From: JAOUGY01 sp963785075 | Lineage (GTDB): Bacteria; Actinomycetota; Acidimicrobiia; Spongiisociales; ZC4RG35 | DNA: 64,000 nucleotides | NCBI GenBank assembly: GCA_963785075.1 | Contig: CAWATW010000004.1 | Span: 682,001-746,000, forward strand | Direction: 5' to 3' | In this document: positions 48,849-57,541 of the stretch, one piece after another | Layout of the letters: each line of letters opens with the position of its first letter | Numbering within the stretch: the stretch's first letter is position 1 | Translations under genes and position numbers: made by a program | The notes under the pieces: model-generated | What the model was told of the DNA's origin: nothing | Database searches by the model: none | What the model saw: only the letters and a program-made list of their open reading frames with translations

Positions 48849-49264
48849 CGTGCGCCCCCGGCGAAGACGTACTCCATGACGGGCGTGCCACCGATCAGAT
48901 GCTCCTGGATGATCCGCTCCATGACCTCGACTGTGACCGAGTGATACCAGACGCCGTCGGGATAGACGACGGCGATCGGTCCCATCTCGCAGATCCTCAG
49001 ACAGTCGGCCTTCGTGCGAAGGACGGTCCCGTCACCTGGGACGACATATGCGGCTTCCGACCCGGGTTCGCCCTGCCAGGGCGGTGGTGCCGAGGTCAAC
49101 CCCAAGGCCTTGAGCCGGCTCTTCAAGTACCGCCACACGGCGTTCGTCTGGTCCGCCGGCGCACATTTCGGTGTGGTTTGGTCTGCGCACAAGAAGACAT
49201 GCCGCTGCGCGGTGGGAATCGATAGGGCTCCTGCGATCACCTCGATGCGACGTCGACTGTCCAT
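48845..49264 (-). CDS. 2Fe-2S thioredoxin-like ferredoxin
   Basis: 139 aa. The four cluster Cys are in HVFLCADQTTPKCAP and ADCLRICEMGPIAVVYPDG, followed by WYHSVTVEVMERIIQEHL, which matches the (2Fe-2S) thioredoxin-like ferredoxins. These carry single electrons to unknown partners in actinobacteria and cyanobacteria. A TAGCGT box lies 7 nt before the ATG (minus strand 49272-49277). Co-transcribed with the hydrolase. Confidence 0.9.
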   Translation of the reverse strand: MDSRRRIEVIAGALSIPTAQRHVFLCADQTTPKCAPADQTNAVWRYLKSRLKALGLTSAPPPWQGEPGSEAAYVVPGDGTVLRTKADCLRICEMGPIAVVYPDGVWYHSVTVEVMERIIQEHLIGGTPVMEYVFAGGAR

Positions 49265-49459
49265 CGACCCGACGCTAGTGCCGCGTCAGGCAACGTTGGT
49301 GATGATCAGGGCGAGGCAGAATTGTTCCTGGCAAGGACTTCCGACGCAGTCGCACTGGCCCGTTCGGCGAGGAGGAGGACGCTGCCAGGGGCGGTTCTGG
49401 CCGGCATGAACGCGGCAAACGTTGTTGACGCTGCACTGTGCACGACCGGACCTCGGAGA
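49265..49459. other. intergenic region without recognised features
   Basis: 195 bp between the ferredoxin promoter and the selD stop, both on the minus strand. I looked for a tRNA-Sec-like fold and for small genes and saw neither; no clear terminator. Confidence 0.45.
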
Positions 49460-50488
49460 TCAGTCGAGGGTGATCGTGCCGACGGTCCCCTTGTCGACTA
49501 TGCCGACCACGGCCGATCCAGGGATCGATTGGAGCAAGACGTCTGCCCGATCGGGAGCGACCGCCATGAGCAGGCCCCCACTGGTCTGCGCGTCGGCGAG
49601 CATTCGCACGGTCCGCTCGGTGACCGTCGATACCAGTCGATCGGTGACTGCCGCCACGTTGCGCTCAGACCCGCCCGGAAAGAAACCGGCGTCGAGCAGC
49701 TCCCACGCACCGTCGAGAACCGGCACCGCCGACGAGTCCACGGAAGCGGCCACCGCCGAGGCCGAGGCGATCTCGGCGAGATGGCCGAGGAAGCCGAATC
49801 CGGTGACGTCGGTCGCCGCCGAAACGCCAACCGCCAACATCGCCTCCGCCGCTTCGCGATTCAGGGTCTTCATCATGTCCACCGCCTTCGATGCGACGTC
49901 GTCAGGACACGAGCCCATCTTGATCGCGGTGGCGATGATCCCGGTCCCGATCGGTTTGGTGAGCACGAGCACGTCCCCCACCCGCGCCCCGGCGTTGGTC
50001 ACCACCCGATCCGGGTCGACCAGACCGGTCACGGCGAATCCGTACTTGGGCTCGGGGTCGTCGATCGTGTGTCCTCCAACGATCGTGCACCCGGCATCCG
50101 CCATGACATCCGCACCGCCGACGAGCACTCGCTGGAGCACGTCGAAGCCGATGACGTCGCGGGGCCAACCCACCATTTGAAGGGCAGTGAGAGGCTCTGC
50201 CCCCATCGCGTAGATGTCCGAGAGCGCGTTCACCGCTGCGATCGCACCCCAGTCGTATGGATCGTCGACCACGGGCGTGAAGAAGTCGACGGTCTGCACG
50301 AGGGCGCGTCCGTCTTGCAGGCGGAACACGCCTGCGTCGTCGCTCGCCGCAGTCCCGACGACGAGGTCGGGATGCGACGAGGCCGGATGAGATCGCAACG
50401 GCGACAGAACCTGTGCCAGCTCGGTAGCCCCGAGCTTGCAGGCTCAGCCGGCGCCGTGGCTGTAGCTGGTCAGCTTGATGAAGTCCAT
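49460..50488 (-). CDS. selD: selenide, water dikinase with in-frame UGA (selenoprotein SelD)
   Basis: 342 aa including one selenocysteine. The enzyme makes selenophosphate from selenide and ATP for Sec-tRNA and selenouridine. Reading from ATG 50488 gives MDFIKLTSYSHGAG, then UGA at 50446-50444, then ACKLGATELAQVLSPLR, continuing in frame into the rest. Residue 15 aligns with the catalytic Cys/Sec of SelD (E. coli GAGCGCK). Further motifs: SDDAGVFRLQDGRALVQTVD, DIYAMGAEPLTALQMV, CTIVGGHTIDDPEPKYGFAV and TDVTGFGFLGHLAEIASASA. An annotation ignoring UGA decoding would begin at about 50398 and lose the active site. Confidence 0.93.
50410..50442 (-). promoter_or_regulatory. bacterial SECIS-like hairpin in selD
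   Basis: Directly after the UGA, the mRNA folds as CCUG-ca-AGCUCGG-ggcua-CCGAGCU-ggca-CAGG: a perfect 7-bp upper stem, a 4-bp lower stem and a 5-nt loop starting with GG. The loop starts 14 nt after UGA, slightly closer than usual for bSECIS elements. Confidence 0.7.
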
Positions 50489-50574
50489 CACGTGGGAACG
50501 TAGTCGCTCCCGGCCCTTTGTTCGGCGGCACGCGTGGCCAATGACCGAGGAACGGGAAGACGCCGGCAACACCG

Positions 50575-50580
50575 TATGCT
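50575..50580 (+). promoter_or_regulatory. -10 box TATGCT of the beta-CASP nuclease gene
   Basis: TATGCT, 7 nt, ATG 50588; decides this start over in-frame upstream codons. Confidence 0.55.
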
Positions 50581-50587
50581 CGACAGC

Positions 50588-51988
50588 ATGGTCGACCGTC
50601 CTGATCGCTCCCTCGTTCGGATTCTCGGCGCCGCCAAGACGGTGACCGGATCGAAGTTCCTCGTAGAGACTCCTCGAGCCCGGGTTCTCGTCGACTGCGG
50701 CCTGTATCAGGGCAAGAAGGAGCTCAGGGAACGGAACTGGGCAGCGTTCCCCGTCGACCCTGCGACCATCGACGCCGTTGTCATCTCACACGCCCATCTC
50801 GACCACGTCGGCTATCTACCGGCGTTGGTCCGCAATGGGTTCGGAGGGAACGTTTGGGCCTCCGAGTCCACCGGGCGCCTCGCCCATGTCGTGATGACCG
50901 ACTCCGGCCGGATCCAAGAGGAGGACGCCGATCGGGCCAATCGCAAGGGATACACAAGACACAAACCGGCGCGGCCCCTGTACACCGAGCACGACGCCGT
51001 GGTGGCATCGAGTCAGTTCCGGGTCATTCCCTGGGACGCAACCGTGCCCGTGGCCCCGGGAGTCTCGATGAGTCTTCACCGGGCCGGGCACATCCTCGGC
51101 TCGGCTTCGGTGCTTGTCACCTTCGACGACGGCACCCCTCCCCTCCACGTGTCCGGCGACCTGGGACGTCCGATCCATCCGGTGTTGCGCCCTCCCGCCC
51201 CTCCGCCGGGTGCGGGAACCGTGATCATGGAATCGACCTATGGCGATGAGGAGCATCTGGAAGAAGACGGAACGAGGGAACTGGGCACTGCGATCGCCGC
51301 CGCCGTGGAACGTGGAGGATCCGTGGTCATCCCGGCATTCGCGGTCGACCGCACCGAGGTGGTCCTGTCCGCCCTGCGACGGCTGACCCAGGACCGTGCC
51401 ATTCCAACGGTTCCCGTGTTCCTCGACTCGCCCATGGCCCGATCGGCACTCGGATTCTACGTACGAGCAGTAGCGGAAGGCCACCACGAGATCCGAGAGG
51501 ACGTGAGGGGCCACCCCGAGGTGTTCGATCCCGGGGATCTGACGATCACGGAGACGGTGGAAGACTCGAAGGCGATCAATCACGTCAAGCCGCCTCTGAT
51601 CGTCATCTCGGCCTCCGGCATGGCGACCGGCGGAAGGGTGCTCCATCACCTGAAGCGGGTGCTGCCGGACGAGCGGTCGGCGGTGTGCCTGGTGGGGTAC
51701 CAAGCCGTCGGCACCCGCGGTCGCGATCTTCTGGAGGGCCGCAACGAGGTCAAGATCCATGGCGAGATGCACCCGGTGAGGGCGCGCATCGCGTCGGTCC
51801 CCGCATTCTCCGTCCACGCAGATCGCTCCGAACTGGTGGACTGGCTCGCATCGGCTCCGGAACCGCCGCGCCAGGTGGTGGCGGTCCACGGCGATCCAGA
51901 GGCCGCGGAGGGGCTCTCCATCGCAGTCCGGGAGCGCCTCGACCGCGCGGTCACCGTGCCGGGTCAGGGCGAGTCGATCCTGCTCTGA
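50588..51988 (+). CDS. metallo-beta-lactamase/beta-CASP RNA exonuclease-like protein
   Basis: 466 aa. MBL zinc motif AVVISHAHLDHVGYLPAL (HxHxDH), then SLHRAGHILGSASVLV, HVSGDLGRPIHPVL and the beta-CASP segment IMESTYGDEEH ... VVIPAFAVDRTEVVLSAL ... VFLDSPMA ... ISASGMATGGRVLHHLKR. The C-terminal HADRSELVDWLASAP holds the last His. Relatives (YSH1/CPSF-73-like) act as RNases, but the bacterial substrate is unproven. Divergent from selD. Confidence 0.92.
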   Translation: MVDRPDRSLVRILGAAKTVTGSKFLVETPRARVLVDCGLYQGKKELRERNWAAFPVDPATIDAVVISHAHLDHVGYLPALVRNGFGGNVWASESTGRLAHVVMTDSGRIQEEDADRANRKGYTRHKPARPLYTEHDAVVASSQFRVIPWDATVPVAPGVSMSLHRAGHILGSASVLVTFDDGTPPLHVSGDLGRPIHPVLRPPAPPPGAGTVIMESTYGDEEHLEEDGTRELGTAIAAAVERGGSVVIPAFAVDRTEVVLSALRRLTQDRAIPTVPVFLDSPMARSALGFYVRAVAEGHHEIREDVRGHPEVFDPGDLTITETVEDSKAINHVKPPLIVISASGMATGGRVLHHLKRVLPDERSAVCLVGYQAVGTRGRDLLEGRNEVKIHGEMHPVRARIASVPAFSVHADRSELVDWLASAPEPPRQVVAVHGDPEAAEGLSIAVRERLDRAVTVPGQGESILL

Positions 51989-52080
51989 GAATCGGACACG
52001 GTTTCCCGTCCGGGCGTTCTACATCTACACTGATTTCTCCCGGGACGTTCCGTCCGACACCCCTTCACACAGGAAGCCTG

Positions 52081-52554
52081 ATGTCCGACGCAACCTTTTT
52101 GACGCCTGCCGCCTTCGAGAAGTTGAAGGCGGAGCTCGAACAGCTCACCACCGATGGAAGAGCGCAGGTCGAAAAGCGCATCCAAGAGGCGCGCGAGCAT
52201 GGTGACCTGCGCGAGAACGCAGACTATGACGCAGCGAAGAACGATCAAGGTCTGATGGAGGCGAGGATTCGCCAACTCGAGGCTCTGCTCAACAACGCAG
52301 AGGTGCGTGAGGTGGAGAACACCGACGAAGTCGTGATCGGCTCGCTCGTCACCGTCGTCGATGGCGATGGCGACGAGATGGAGTACTTCGTTGCGCCCAC
52401 CGAGAACAAGGTCGCCGGCGTCCTTCTCGCGTCACCATCCGGTCCTCTCGGTCGTGCTCTGCTCGGCGCCCGACCCGGCGATGACGTCACCTATCAGGCC
52501 CCGGGCGGCCGTTTCACGCTCGAGGTCAAATCGGTCCGCCCTTACTCGGACTAG
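52081..52554 (+). CDS. greA: transcription elongation factor GreA
   Basis: 157 aa. The N-terminal coiled coil (TPAAFEKLKAELEQLTTDGR, RIQEAREHGDLRENADYDAA) with the acidic tip region ENADYDAAK enters the RNA polymerase secondary channel and stimulates transcript cleavage. The C-terminal FKBP-like domain has ENTDEVVIGSLVTVVDGDGD and SPSGPLGRALLGARPGDDV. SD AGGAAG before ATG; TACACT about 50 nt upstream may be the -10 box, so this gene is leadered. Confidence 0.95.
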   Translation: MSDATFLTPAAFEKLKAELEQLTTDGRAQVEKRIQEAREHGDLRENADYDAAKNDQGLMEARIRQLEALLNNAEVREVENTDEVVIGSLVTVVDGDGDEMEYFVAPTENKVAGVLLASPSGPLGRALLGARPGDDVTYQAPGGRFTLEVKSVRPYSD

Positions 52555-52613
52555 CTCCGCACTAGCCTCACACATCGCCGGCGCCGGCCGGTTGCCCGAA
52601 TCCGAGGTGAGCG

Positions 52614-54017
52614 ATGCGACTGCGCCTGCGACGCCCGCGCGATCTGGCTCGTCAGTTGTTGACGCTTGCTCGACGTCGTCCCGAGGAGGTCGAGGACTAT
52701 CTCGAGGAGCACCCTGAGCAATGGTCGGCACTCGCCGAGGCCATTCCCTCAGATGCAGCCGACATCCTCGAGGCGCTCGACGAGGACGCCGCGACAGGGC
52801 TGATCGCCGAACTCGATCCCGAGGACGCCGCCGAAGTCTTCGAAGAGCTCCGGGACGACCTGGCCGCAGAGCTGCTGCTGGACATGCCCATGGAGACCGC
52901 GGCTGCCGTCTTGCAGGAAATGCCACCTGAAGAAGCCGTGGACATCCTCGCCGAGCTCGACGCCGACGATGTGGAACCGCTCCTCGCTCTCATGGACGAC
53001 GCAGTCGAGAGCGAGGTACGCCGGCTGCTCCGCTTCGCGCCGGACTCGGCCGGCGGGCTGATGACGACCGACATCGCGGTTCTCCCGATCGGAATCACCG
53101 CGGGTGAGGCGATCGAGCGGCTACGCGTGCTTCACGAGGAACTCGAGGACCTCTCCTACGTCTACGTCGTGGACGAGCTCGGCCGACTCGAAGGTGTGCT
53201 CTCGTTCCGCGACCTCGTGTTCAACCGGCCCGGCGCCGGGCTGGACGAGGTGATGGTGCGCAACCCGGTCACGGTCGCCACCGACACGGACCGCGAGGAG
53301 GTGGCGGACATCATCCGGCGCTACCACCTGTTCGGCCTCCCTGTGATCGACTCGGCAGGCAAGCTCGTCGGCATGGTGGCTACGGATGCCGTCATCGAGT
53401 CGGTCCAGCAGGAGGCGTCCGAGGACTTCGCAGCGGCCATGGGAGCGGGCGCCGAGGAAACGGTCTACACGGGCGTCGGCGAGGCGGTGCGAGCGCGCCT
53501 GCCGTGGTTGTTCGTGAACCTGGCGCTCGCGTTGATCGTCGCCCTGTTGGTCGAGCGCCAGACCGGGCTGATCAGCGACTATCCGATCCTGGCGGCGCTG
53601 ATGCCGGTGATCGCCTCTCTCGGCGGGAACGGTGGCTCACAGACGCTGGCGGTCGTCATCCGCAGTCTTGCAACCGACGACATCCCAGGAAGCCGAGTCC
53701 GAGAGATCGTCCTTCGACAGGTCGGTGTCGGCGCGACGAACGGATTCATCCTGGCGCTCGGTGCCGCAGCGGTCACGGTGTTGCTGACACGGACGGGGGT
53801 GTTCGCCGCCGACGCCCCTGACCTCCGCCTCGGGCTGGTGGTGGGCACCGCCACGCTCGGGAACCAGACCGTGGCGACCTTCGCAGGCACCGGGGTCCCG
53901 CTCCTCATGGACCGCATGGGGCTGGATCCGGCCCTGGCGTCGTCGATCTTCGTGACCCTGTTCACCGACGTCGTCGGCTTTGCGGGCTTTCTGTTGGTGG
54001 CGGCGGCGTTGCTCTGA
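52614..54017 (+). CDS. mgtE: magnesium transporter MgtE
   Basis: 467 aa with the full MgtE order: N domain (Glu-rich helical repeats LDEDAATGLIAELDPEDAAE, VLQEMPPEEAVDILAELDAD), tandem CBS domains (about 135-260; SYVYVVDELGRLEGVLSFRD, MVRNPVTVATDTDREEVADI), a connecting helix and five TM helices (about 287-467) with the pore motif PVIASLGGNGGSQTLAVVIR and ATLGNQTVATFAGTGVPLL. The N and CBS domains sense Mg2+ and gate the channel. SD GAGGTGA. A weak hairpin (54067-54085) follows. Confidence 0.95.
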   Translation: MRLRLRRPRDLARQLLTLARRRPEEVEDYLEEHPEQWSALAEAIPSDAADILEALDEDAATGLIAELDPEDAAEVFEELRDDLAAELLLDMPMETAAAVLQEMPPEEAVDILAELDADDVEPLLALMDDAVESEVRRLLRFAPDSAGGLMTTDIAVLPIGITAGEAIERLRVLHEELEDLSYVYVVDELGRLEGVLSFRDLVFNRPGAGLDEVMVRNPVTVATDTDREEVADIIRRYHLFGLPVIDSAGKLVGMVATDAVIESVQQEASEDFAAAMGAGAEETVYTGVGEAVRARLPWLFVNLALALIVALLVERQTGLISDYPILAALMPVIASLGGNGGSQTLAVVIRSLATDDIPGSRVREIVLRQVGVGATNGFILALGAAAVTVLLTRTGVFAADAPDLRLGLVVGTATLGNQTVATFAGTGVPLLMDRMGLDPALASSIFVTLFTDVVGFAGFLLVAAALL

Positions 54018-54087
54018 GCGATCCGGATGATCCTCTGACGGCAGTGTTCGGTGCCGGCTGATCGACCTCGCGGGACGAGCGCGAGCC

Positions 54088-54606
54088 CTACGACCCGATC
54101 AGGAACGTTCCCGCCGCTTCGAAGGGACCGCGGAAGGTGACCACGTTGCCTTCGGTGACACTCACCAGGTAGTGCTCGTCGACCAGCGCCTGCTCCTCGT
54201 CGGTGCGGTCCGCCTCGGCCACCCGGGCAGCGTCGACTGCCGCCACATCGTCGAGCACGTGAACCTCCCAGAGGTCCACTTCGTCGTCCACGAGGCCGAC
54301 GACGAAGTCTTCGAGATCGAGATCCGTGTAGTCCTCGGCGGGAATCGTGACCCAGAGCACGCGACCTTCATCGGCGGTCGTCTGCACCTGGATCTCATAT
54401 CCTTCGACGGCCACACGCTCCAGAGTGGTGGTGGTGGTCTCGGGCTCCTCGGCCGTGGCCAGCGTCGTCGTGGACTCGCCCGCCTCCGCGGTGGCGACGG
54501 TGGACGACGTGGACGTCGTGGTCACGATGAGCTCGGGCTCCGCTCCTCGATCGCAGGCGGCCAGAGACAGCATCGCCACCAGTGCAAATATCGTCGTGCG
54601 GCGCAT
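54088..54606 (-). CDS. lipoprotein with Thr-rich linker, unknown function
   Basis: 172 aa. Signal/lipobox TIFALVAMLSLAACDRG (Cys about 18). Residues about 28-65 are Thr/Ser/Glu-rich (TTTSTSSTVATAEAGESTTT). The C-terminal ~105 residues have two beta-type segments (VAVEGYEIQVQTTADEGRVL, YLVSVTEGNVVTFRGPFEAA) around an acidic, helical middle. Strong SD AGGAGG, 9 nt before ATG 54606. Convergent with mgtE and divergent from the M23 peptidase. No family recognised. Confidence 0.75.
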   Translation of the reverse strand: MRRTTIFALVAMLSLAACDRGAEPELIVTTTSTSSTVATAEAGESTTTLATAEEPETTTTTLERVAVEGYEIQVQTTADEGRVLWVTIPAEDYTDLDLEDFVVGLVDDEVDLWEVHVLDDVAAVDAARVAEADRTDEEQALVDEHYLVSVTEGNVVTFRGPFEAAGTFLIGS

Positions 54607-54686
54607 GTTGAAAGTCCTCCTGGTTGCGTTCAGAACGTTCCCAAACGTGTCAGAGTTCCGGGGTGACACCGACGTCCTTCATCGGC

Positions 54687-54692
54687 TAGCCT
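54687..54692 (+). promoter_or_regulatory. -10 box TAGCCT of the M23 peptidase gene
   Basis: TAGCCT, 7 nt, GTG 54700. It favours GTG 54700 over the ATG 18 nt further on. Confidence 0.5.
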
Positions 54693-54699
54693 TACCCAC

Positions 54700-56064
54700 G
54701 TGGGTGGGACGAGAGTAATGCAGCTCGTGCTGGTAATCGTGCTCCTCGTCGCCATGGGGCCTCTCGTGACGGCTGCTCCGGCCGTTGCGGTGGGTGGCGA
54801 CGACAACATGTGCGAACCATTCACGCGTTCGAATCTCGGTCCCCCGCCTGCCGAGACCACCACCACCACAGCCGTCGATCTGGTCGACGGTGGACGTGCC
54901 AGAGGCAGTGCAGGTGAGGCAGAGGCCCCTGGCGACGACACCGCCGTCATCGACGACCCTCCAACGACACGTCCCCCACGCAACTGCCGTCCGTTCGTAT
55001 ACGAGATGGAGTTCCCGGTGCTGGGTGCCGGGGCGTACTGGTCCGGATTCGGCGCACCTCGCGACGGCGGGCGACGCTCGCACATGGGTGTCGACATCGC
55101 CGCCCCGCAGCTGACCCCGGTGGTGGCGGTTGCCGACGGGATGGTGGCTCGAATCAACCTCGACAGCGGCACCGCCGGCACCTACATCGCCCTCGACCAC
55201 GAAGACGACTGGTCGAGTTGGTACCTGCATCTCAACAACGATCGCTACGGGACCGACGATGGCCGAGGCATCGGCGTTCGCCCGGATCTCGAAGTCGGCG
55301 ACCGCGTCATGGCCGGCGAGCTCATCGGATGGGTGGGCGACAGTGGCAATGCCGAGACAACGGAGCCTCATCTCCACTTCGAGGTGCACCTCCCGAGCGG
55401 AGAGCCCATCGACCCGTACGACAGCCTGGTCGCTGCCGAGGCTGCCGGTGCCGCCGCCTTCGTCATCGATCCCACGCAGGTCCTCACCGAGCAGACCGCG
55501 ACAGGCGGCACGATCGATCTCGTCTCGTCCCGGATCGACGCTGCGGCGTCGCGGCCCGGATTCGCCGGACCGTTCGTCGACGACGACGGGACGGCTGCAG
55601 AGGTCGCCTTCAACCGGCTTGCTGCCTTGGGTGCTCGCGCCTGGTGCGACGAGTGGGGTGTGAGGGTGTGTCCCGACGCCGATGTCACCGGGGCCGATGC
55701 CGAGGCATGGATCGAGGCGCTGGTCGGAACCCCGCGTGATCCTTCCGTTGCGATCGCCTACCAGCCGGCAGACCTCGACCCATCGCTCAACCGGAGCGAG
55801 ATCGTGGCATGCGGTGTCAACACCCTCTGCCCCGACCAACCGGTCAGCTACGGCGAGGTTGCAGCAATGATCATCGGGGCGACCAACGGCACGAGCGTGT
55901 TGTCTCCGGTCGATGCTGCCTCCACCCTCACCAGGATCGGCGTCGCGGGGTGCGGCGGACCACAGAGTGCCGACCGCACGCTGACGAGGGCAGAATTCGC
56001 CGGGCTGCTGCTACAGGTGACCGGCATCGCACCGCACTCGAACAGCTGCGGTCAGCTGTCCTGA
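54700..56064 (+). CDS. exported M23-family metallopeptidase
   Basis: 454 aa, signal peptide MQLVLVIVLLVAMGPLVTAA. A Thr-rich stretch (TTTTTAVDLV) precedes the catalytic M23/LytM domain: SHMGVDIAAPQLTPVVAVAD (HxxxD), ALDHEDDWSSWYLHLNNDRY and EPHLHFEVHLPSG (HxH). It would cleave peptidoglycan cross-bridges outside the cell. The ~180-residue C-terminus has Cys-rich, Asn/Asp motifs (LGARAWCDEWGVRVCPDADV, EIVACGVNTLCPDQPVSYGE) that resemble S-layer-homology-like units. GTG 54700 is supported by the -10 box 7 nt upstream. Confidence 0.9.
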   Translation: MGGTRVMQLVLVIVLLVAMGPLVTAAPAVAVGGDDNMCEPFTRSNLGPPPAETTTTTAVDLVDGGRARGSAGEAEAPGDDTAVIDDPPTTRPPRNCRPFVYEMEFPVLGAGAYWSGFGAPRDGGRRSHMGVDIAAPQLTPVVAVADGMVARINLDSGTAGTYIALDHEDDWSSWYLHLNNDRYGTDDGRGIGVRPDLEVGDRVMAGELIGWVGDSGNAETTEPHLHFEVHLPSGEPIDPYDSLVAAEAAGAAAFVIDPTQVLTEQTATGGTIDLVSSRIDAAASRPGFAGPFVDDDGTAAEVAFNRLAALGARAWCDEWGVRVCPDADVTGADAEAWIEALVGTPRDPSVAIAYQPADLDPSLNRSEIVACGVNTLCPDQPVSYGEVAAMIIGATNGTSVLSPVDAASTLTRIGVAGCGGPQSADRTLTRAEFAGLLLQVTGIAPHSNSCGQLS

Positions 56065-56101
56065 CCCCGCCACGAACCGTCCGTCCTCTGCGGATCATCG
56101 G

Positions 56102-56764
56102 ATGATGGGAGTTCCGACGAACGCGGCGGACGACACCCGGTTGGCGCTCCGCCTCGAATACCTCACCGTGGCGTGGAACCTGGGCGAGGCGGTGTTGACG
56201 ATCACACTGGGCTCGCTCGCCGGGTCACTGGCGCTCATCGCCTTCGGGACGTCTTCGCTGGTCGAGCTCTTCGCATCCGCGGTGGTGATCTGGCATCTGA
56301 AACCCGATCATTCCTCCAAGTCCATCGCCCGTACCGTCCTGGCCCTGCGCCTGGTTGCGGGAGCGTTCTTTGGGCTTGCTATCGTCCTCGGGATCACTGC
56401 GATTCGCGATCTCGTGTCCGGGCGGGTGGCCGGCGAATCGTGGTGGGGAGTCGCCTATCTCGCCGTGACTGCAGTCATCATGTTCGGGCTCGCCGCCGCC
56501 AAGCGGAAGATCGCCCGACGACTGCAGTCAGAACCGCTCGAGGCGGAGGCCACGATGACCCACATCGACGGGATCCTCTCGACCAGCACCCTGACGGGGC
56601 TGGCACTCAACGCGGCTTTCGGACTGTGGTGGGCCGACCCTGTCGCCGCCCTGATCGTCGCTGTGTTCGCCGTCAACGAAACGCGGGAGAACTGGGAGGA
56701 GGCGCAGGCGATTCGGAAAGGGTCAGTCTCCCCAGCGGGCGGCGACGGCGTCGGCAAAGCGTGA
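56102..56764 (+). CDS. cation-diffusion-facilitator-like membrane protein with altered metal sites
   Basis: 220 aa with five or six TM helices in CDF order: VLTITLGSLAGSLALIAFGT, VELFASAVVIWHL, VLALRLVAGAFFGLAIVLGI and HIDGILSTSTLTGLALNAAF. In active CDF transporters TM2 carries DxxxD and TM5 HxxxD; here the TM2 site reads SSLVE and TM5 STSTLTG, so the usual four-residue zinc site is not intact. It may transport another cation or act as a sensor. The 3' end overlaps the convergent aminotransferase gene by 42 bp. Confidence 0.72.
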   Translation: MMGVPTNAADDTRLALRLEYLTVAWNLGEAVLTITLGSLAGSLALIAFGTSSLVELFASAVVIWHLKPDHSSKSIARTVLALRLVAGAFFGLAIVLGITAIRDLVSGRVAGESWWGVAYLAVTAVIMFGLAAAKRKIARRLQSEPLEAEATMTHIDGILSTSTLTGLALNAAFGLWWADPVAALIVAVFAVNETRENWEEAQAIRKGSVSPAGGDGVGKA

Positions 56765-57541
56765 CGCAAGACGTCTTGTGACTTGGCCGATGCCGAAGCG
56801 CGACTCGCCGATGGCCGTCACCGGCGTGATCTCTTTGACCGTGGACATCGCCATCACCTCGGACGCCCTCTCGAACCGATCGACCGTGAACGTGCCCTGG
56901 CTCACGTGAAGCCCATCTGTACGGGCGATTTCGATCATCGTGCGCCGGGTGATCGAGTCCAGCACGTAGAGGTCGAGCGCGGGTGTTTCGATCGCCCCGT
57001 CGACCACCCATGCCACCGAGAACGTCGGGCCCTCGAGGACCACGCCCTCATCACCGACGAGCAGCGCGTCGTCGAACCCCTTGGCCTCGGCGCTCCTCGT
57101 AGCAGCCAGGTTCGGCGCATACGAAAGCGTCTTGGCCCCGGCCAGCTCGGAGACACGTCCCGCCGGATGCCACGGAGCTGGGATCAGCGCGAGCGTCACC
57201 TGATCACGCGGTGCGGGTAGGGGGACGTGCATCACGACACACCGAGGTGCGGGATCCACACCTGCGACCGCATCTCCCCTGGTGAGGAGGACCCGAACGA
57301 CGCCGTCACCTCCCGCAGCTGCCACATGGCGGCACCACTCGGCAACCACGCCGCGGTTCGGCATGAGCATGTCGAGCATGTCGGCGCTCCGAGCGAGCCG
57401 ATCGAGGTGCCAACCCAGCGCAAAGAGGTCTCCCCCATACGAGCGGATCGACTCGAAACAGCCGTCACCCCGGAGCACGGACGAATCGGTCACTGCGATC
57501 ACGTCCGAAGGGATCCCGTCGACGAGAGAGAGCACTGTCAC
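56723..57541 (-). CDS. class IV aminotransferase (ADC lyase/branched-chain type)
   Basis: 272 aa PLP enzyme of the BCAT/PabC fold. Visible: VTDSSVLRGDGCFESIRSYG, GDLFALGWHLDRLARSADML, ELAGAKTLSYAPNLAATRSA (the Lys that binds PLP), GFDDALLVGDEGVVLEGPTF and VLDSITRRTMIEIARTDGLH. Substrate could be aminodeoxychorismate, a branched-chain or a D-amino acid. GTG 57541 overlaps the nadE stop (GTGA, 57538-57541). The 3' end overlaps the CDF-like gene. Confidence 0.88.
   Translation of the reverse strand: MTVLSLVDGIPSDVIAVTDSSVLRGDGCFESIRSYGGDLFALGWHLDRLARSADMLDMLMPNRGVVAEWCRHVAAAGGDGVVRVLLTRGDAVAGVDPAPRCVVMHVPLPAPRDQVTLALIPAPWHPAGRVSELAGAKTLSYAPNLAATRSAEAKGFDDALLVGDEGVVLEGPTFSVAWVVDGAIETPALDLYVLDSITRRTMIEIARTDGLHVSQGTFTVDRFERASEVMAMSTVKEITPVTAIGESRFGIGQVTRRLASRFADAVAARWGD

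Noticed and set aside
50398..50398. selD starting downstream of the TGA as a truncated gene
   Set aside because: The sequence upstream of the TGA is clearly SelD (SYSHGAG) and in frame; truncation would remove the catalytic residue.
54067..54085. CTCGCG/CGCGAG hairpin after mgtE as a terminator
   Set aside because: Only 6 bp with no U tract; too weak to call.
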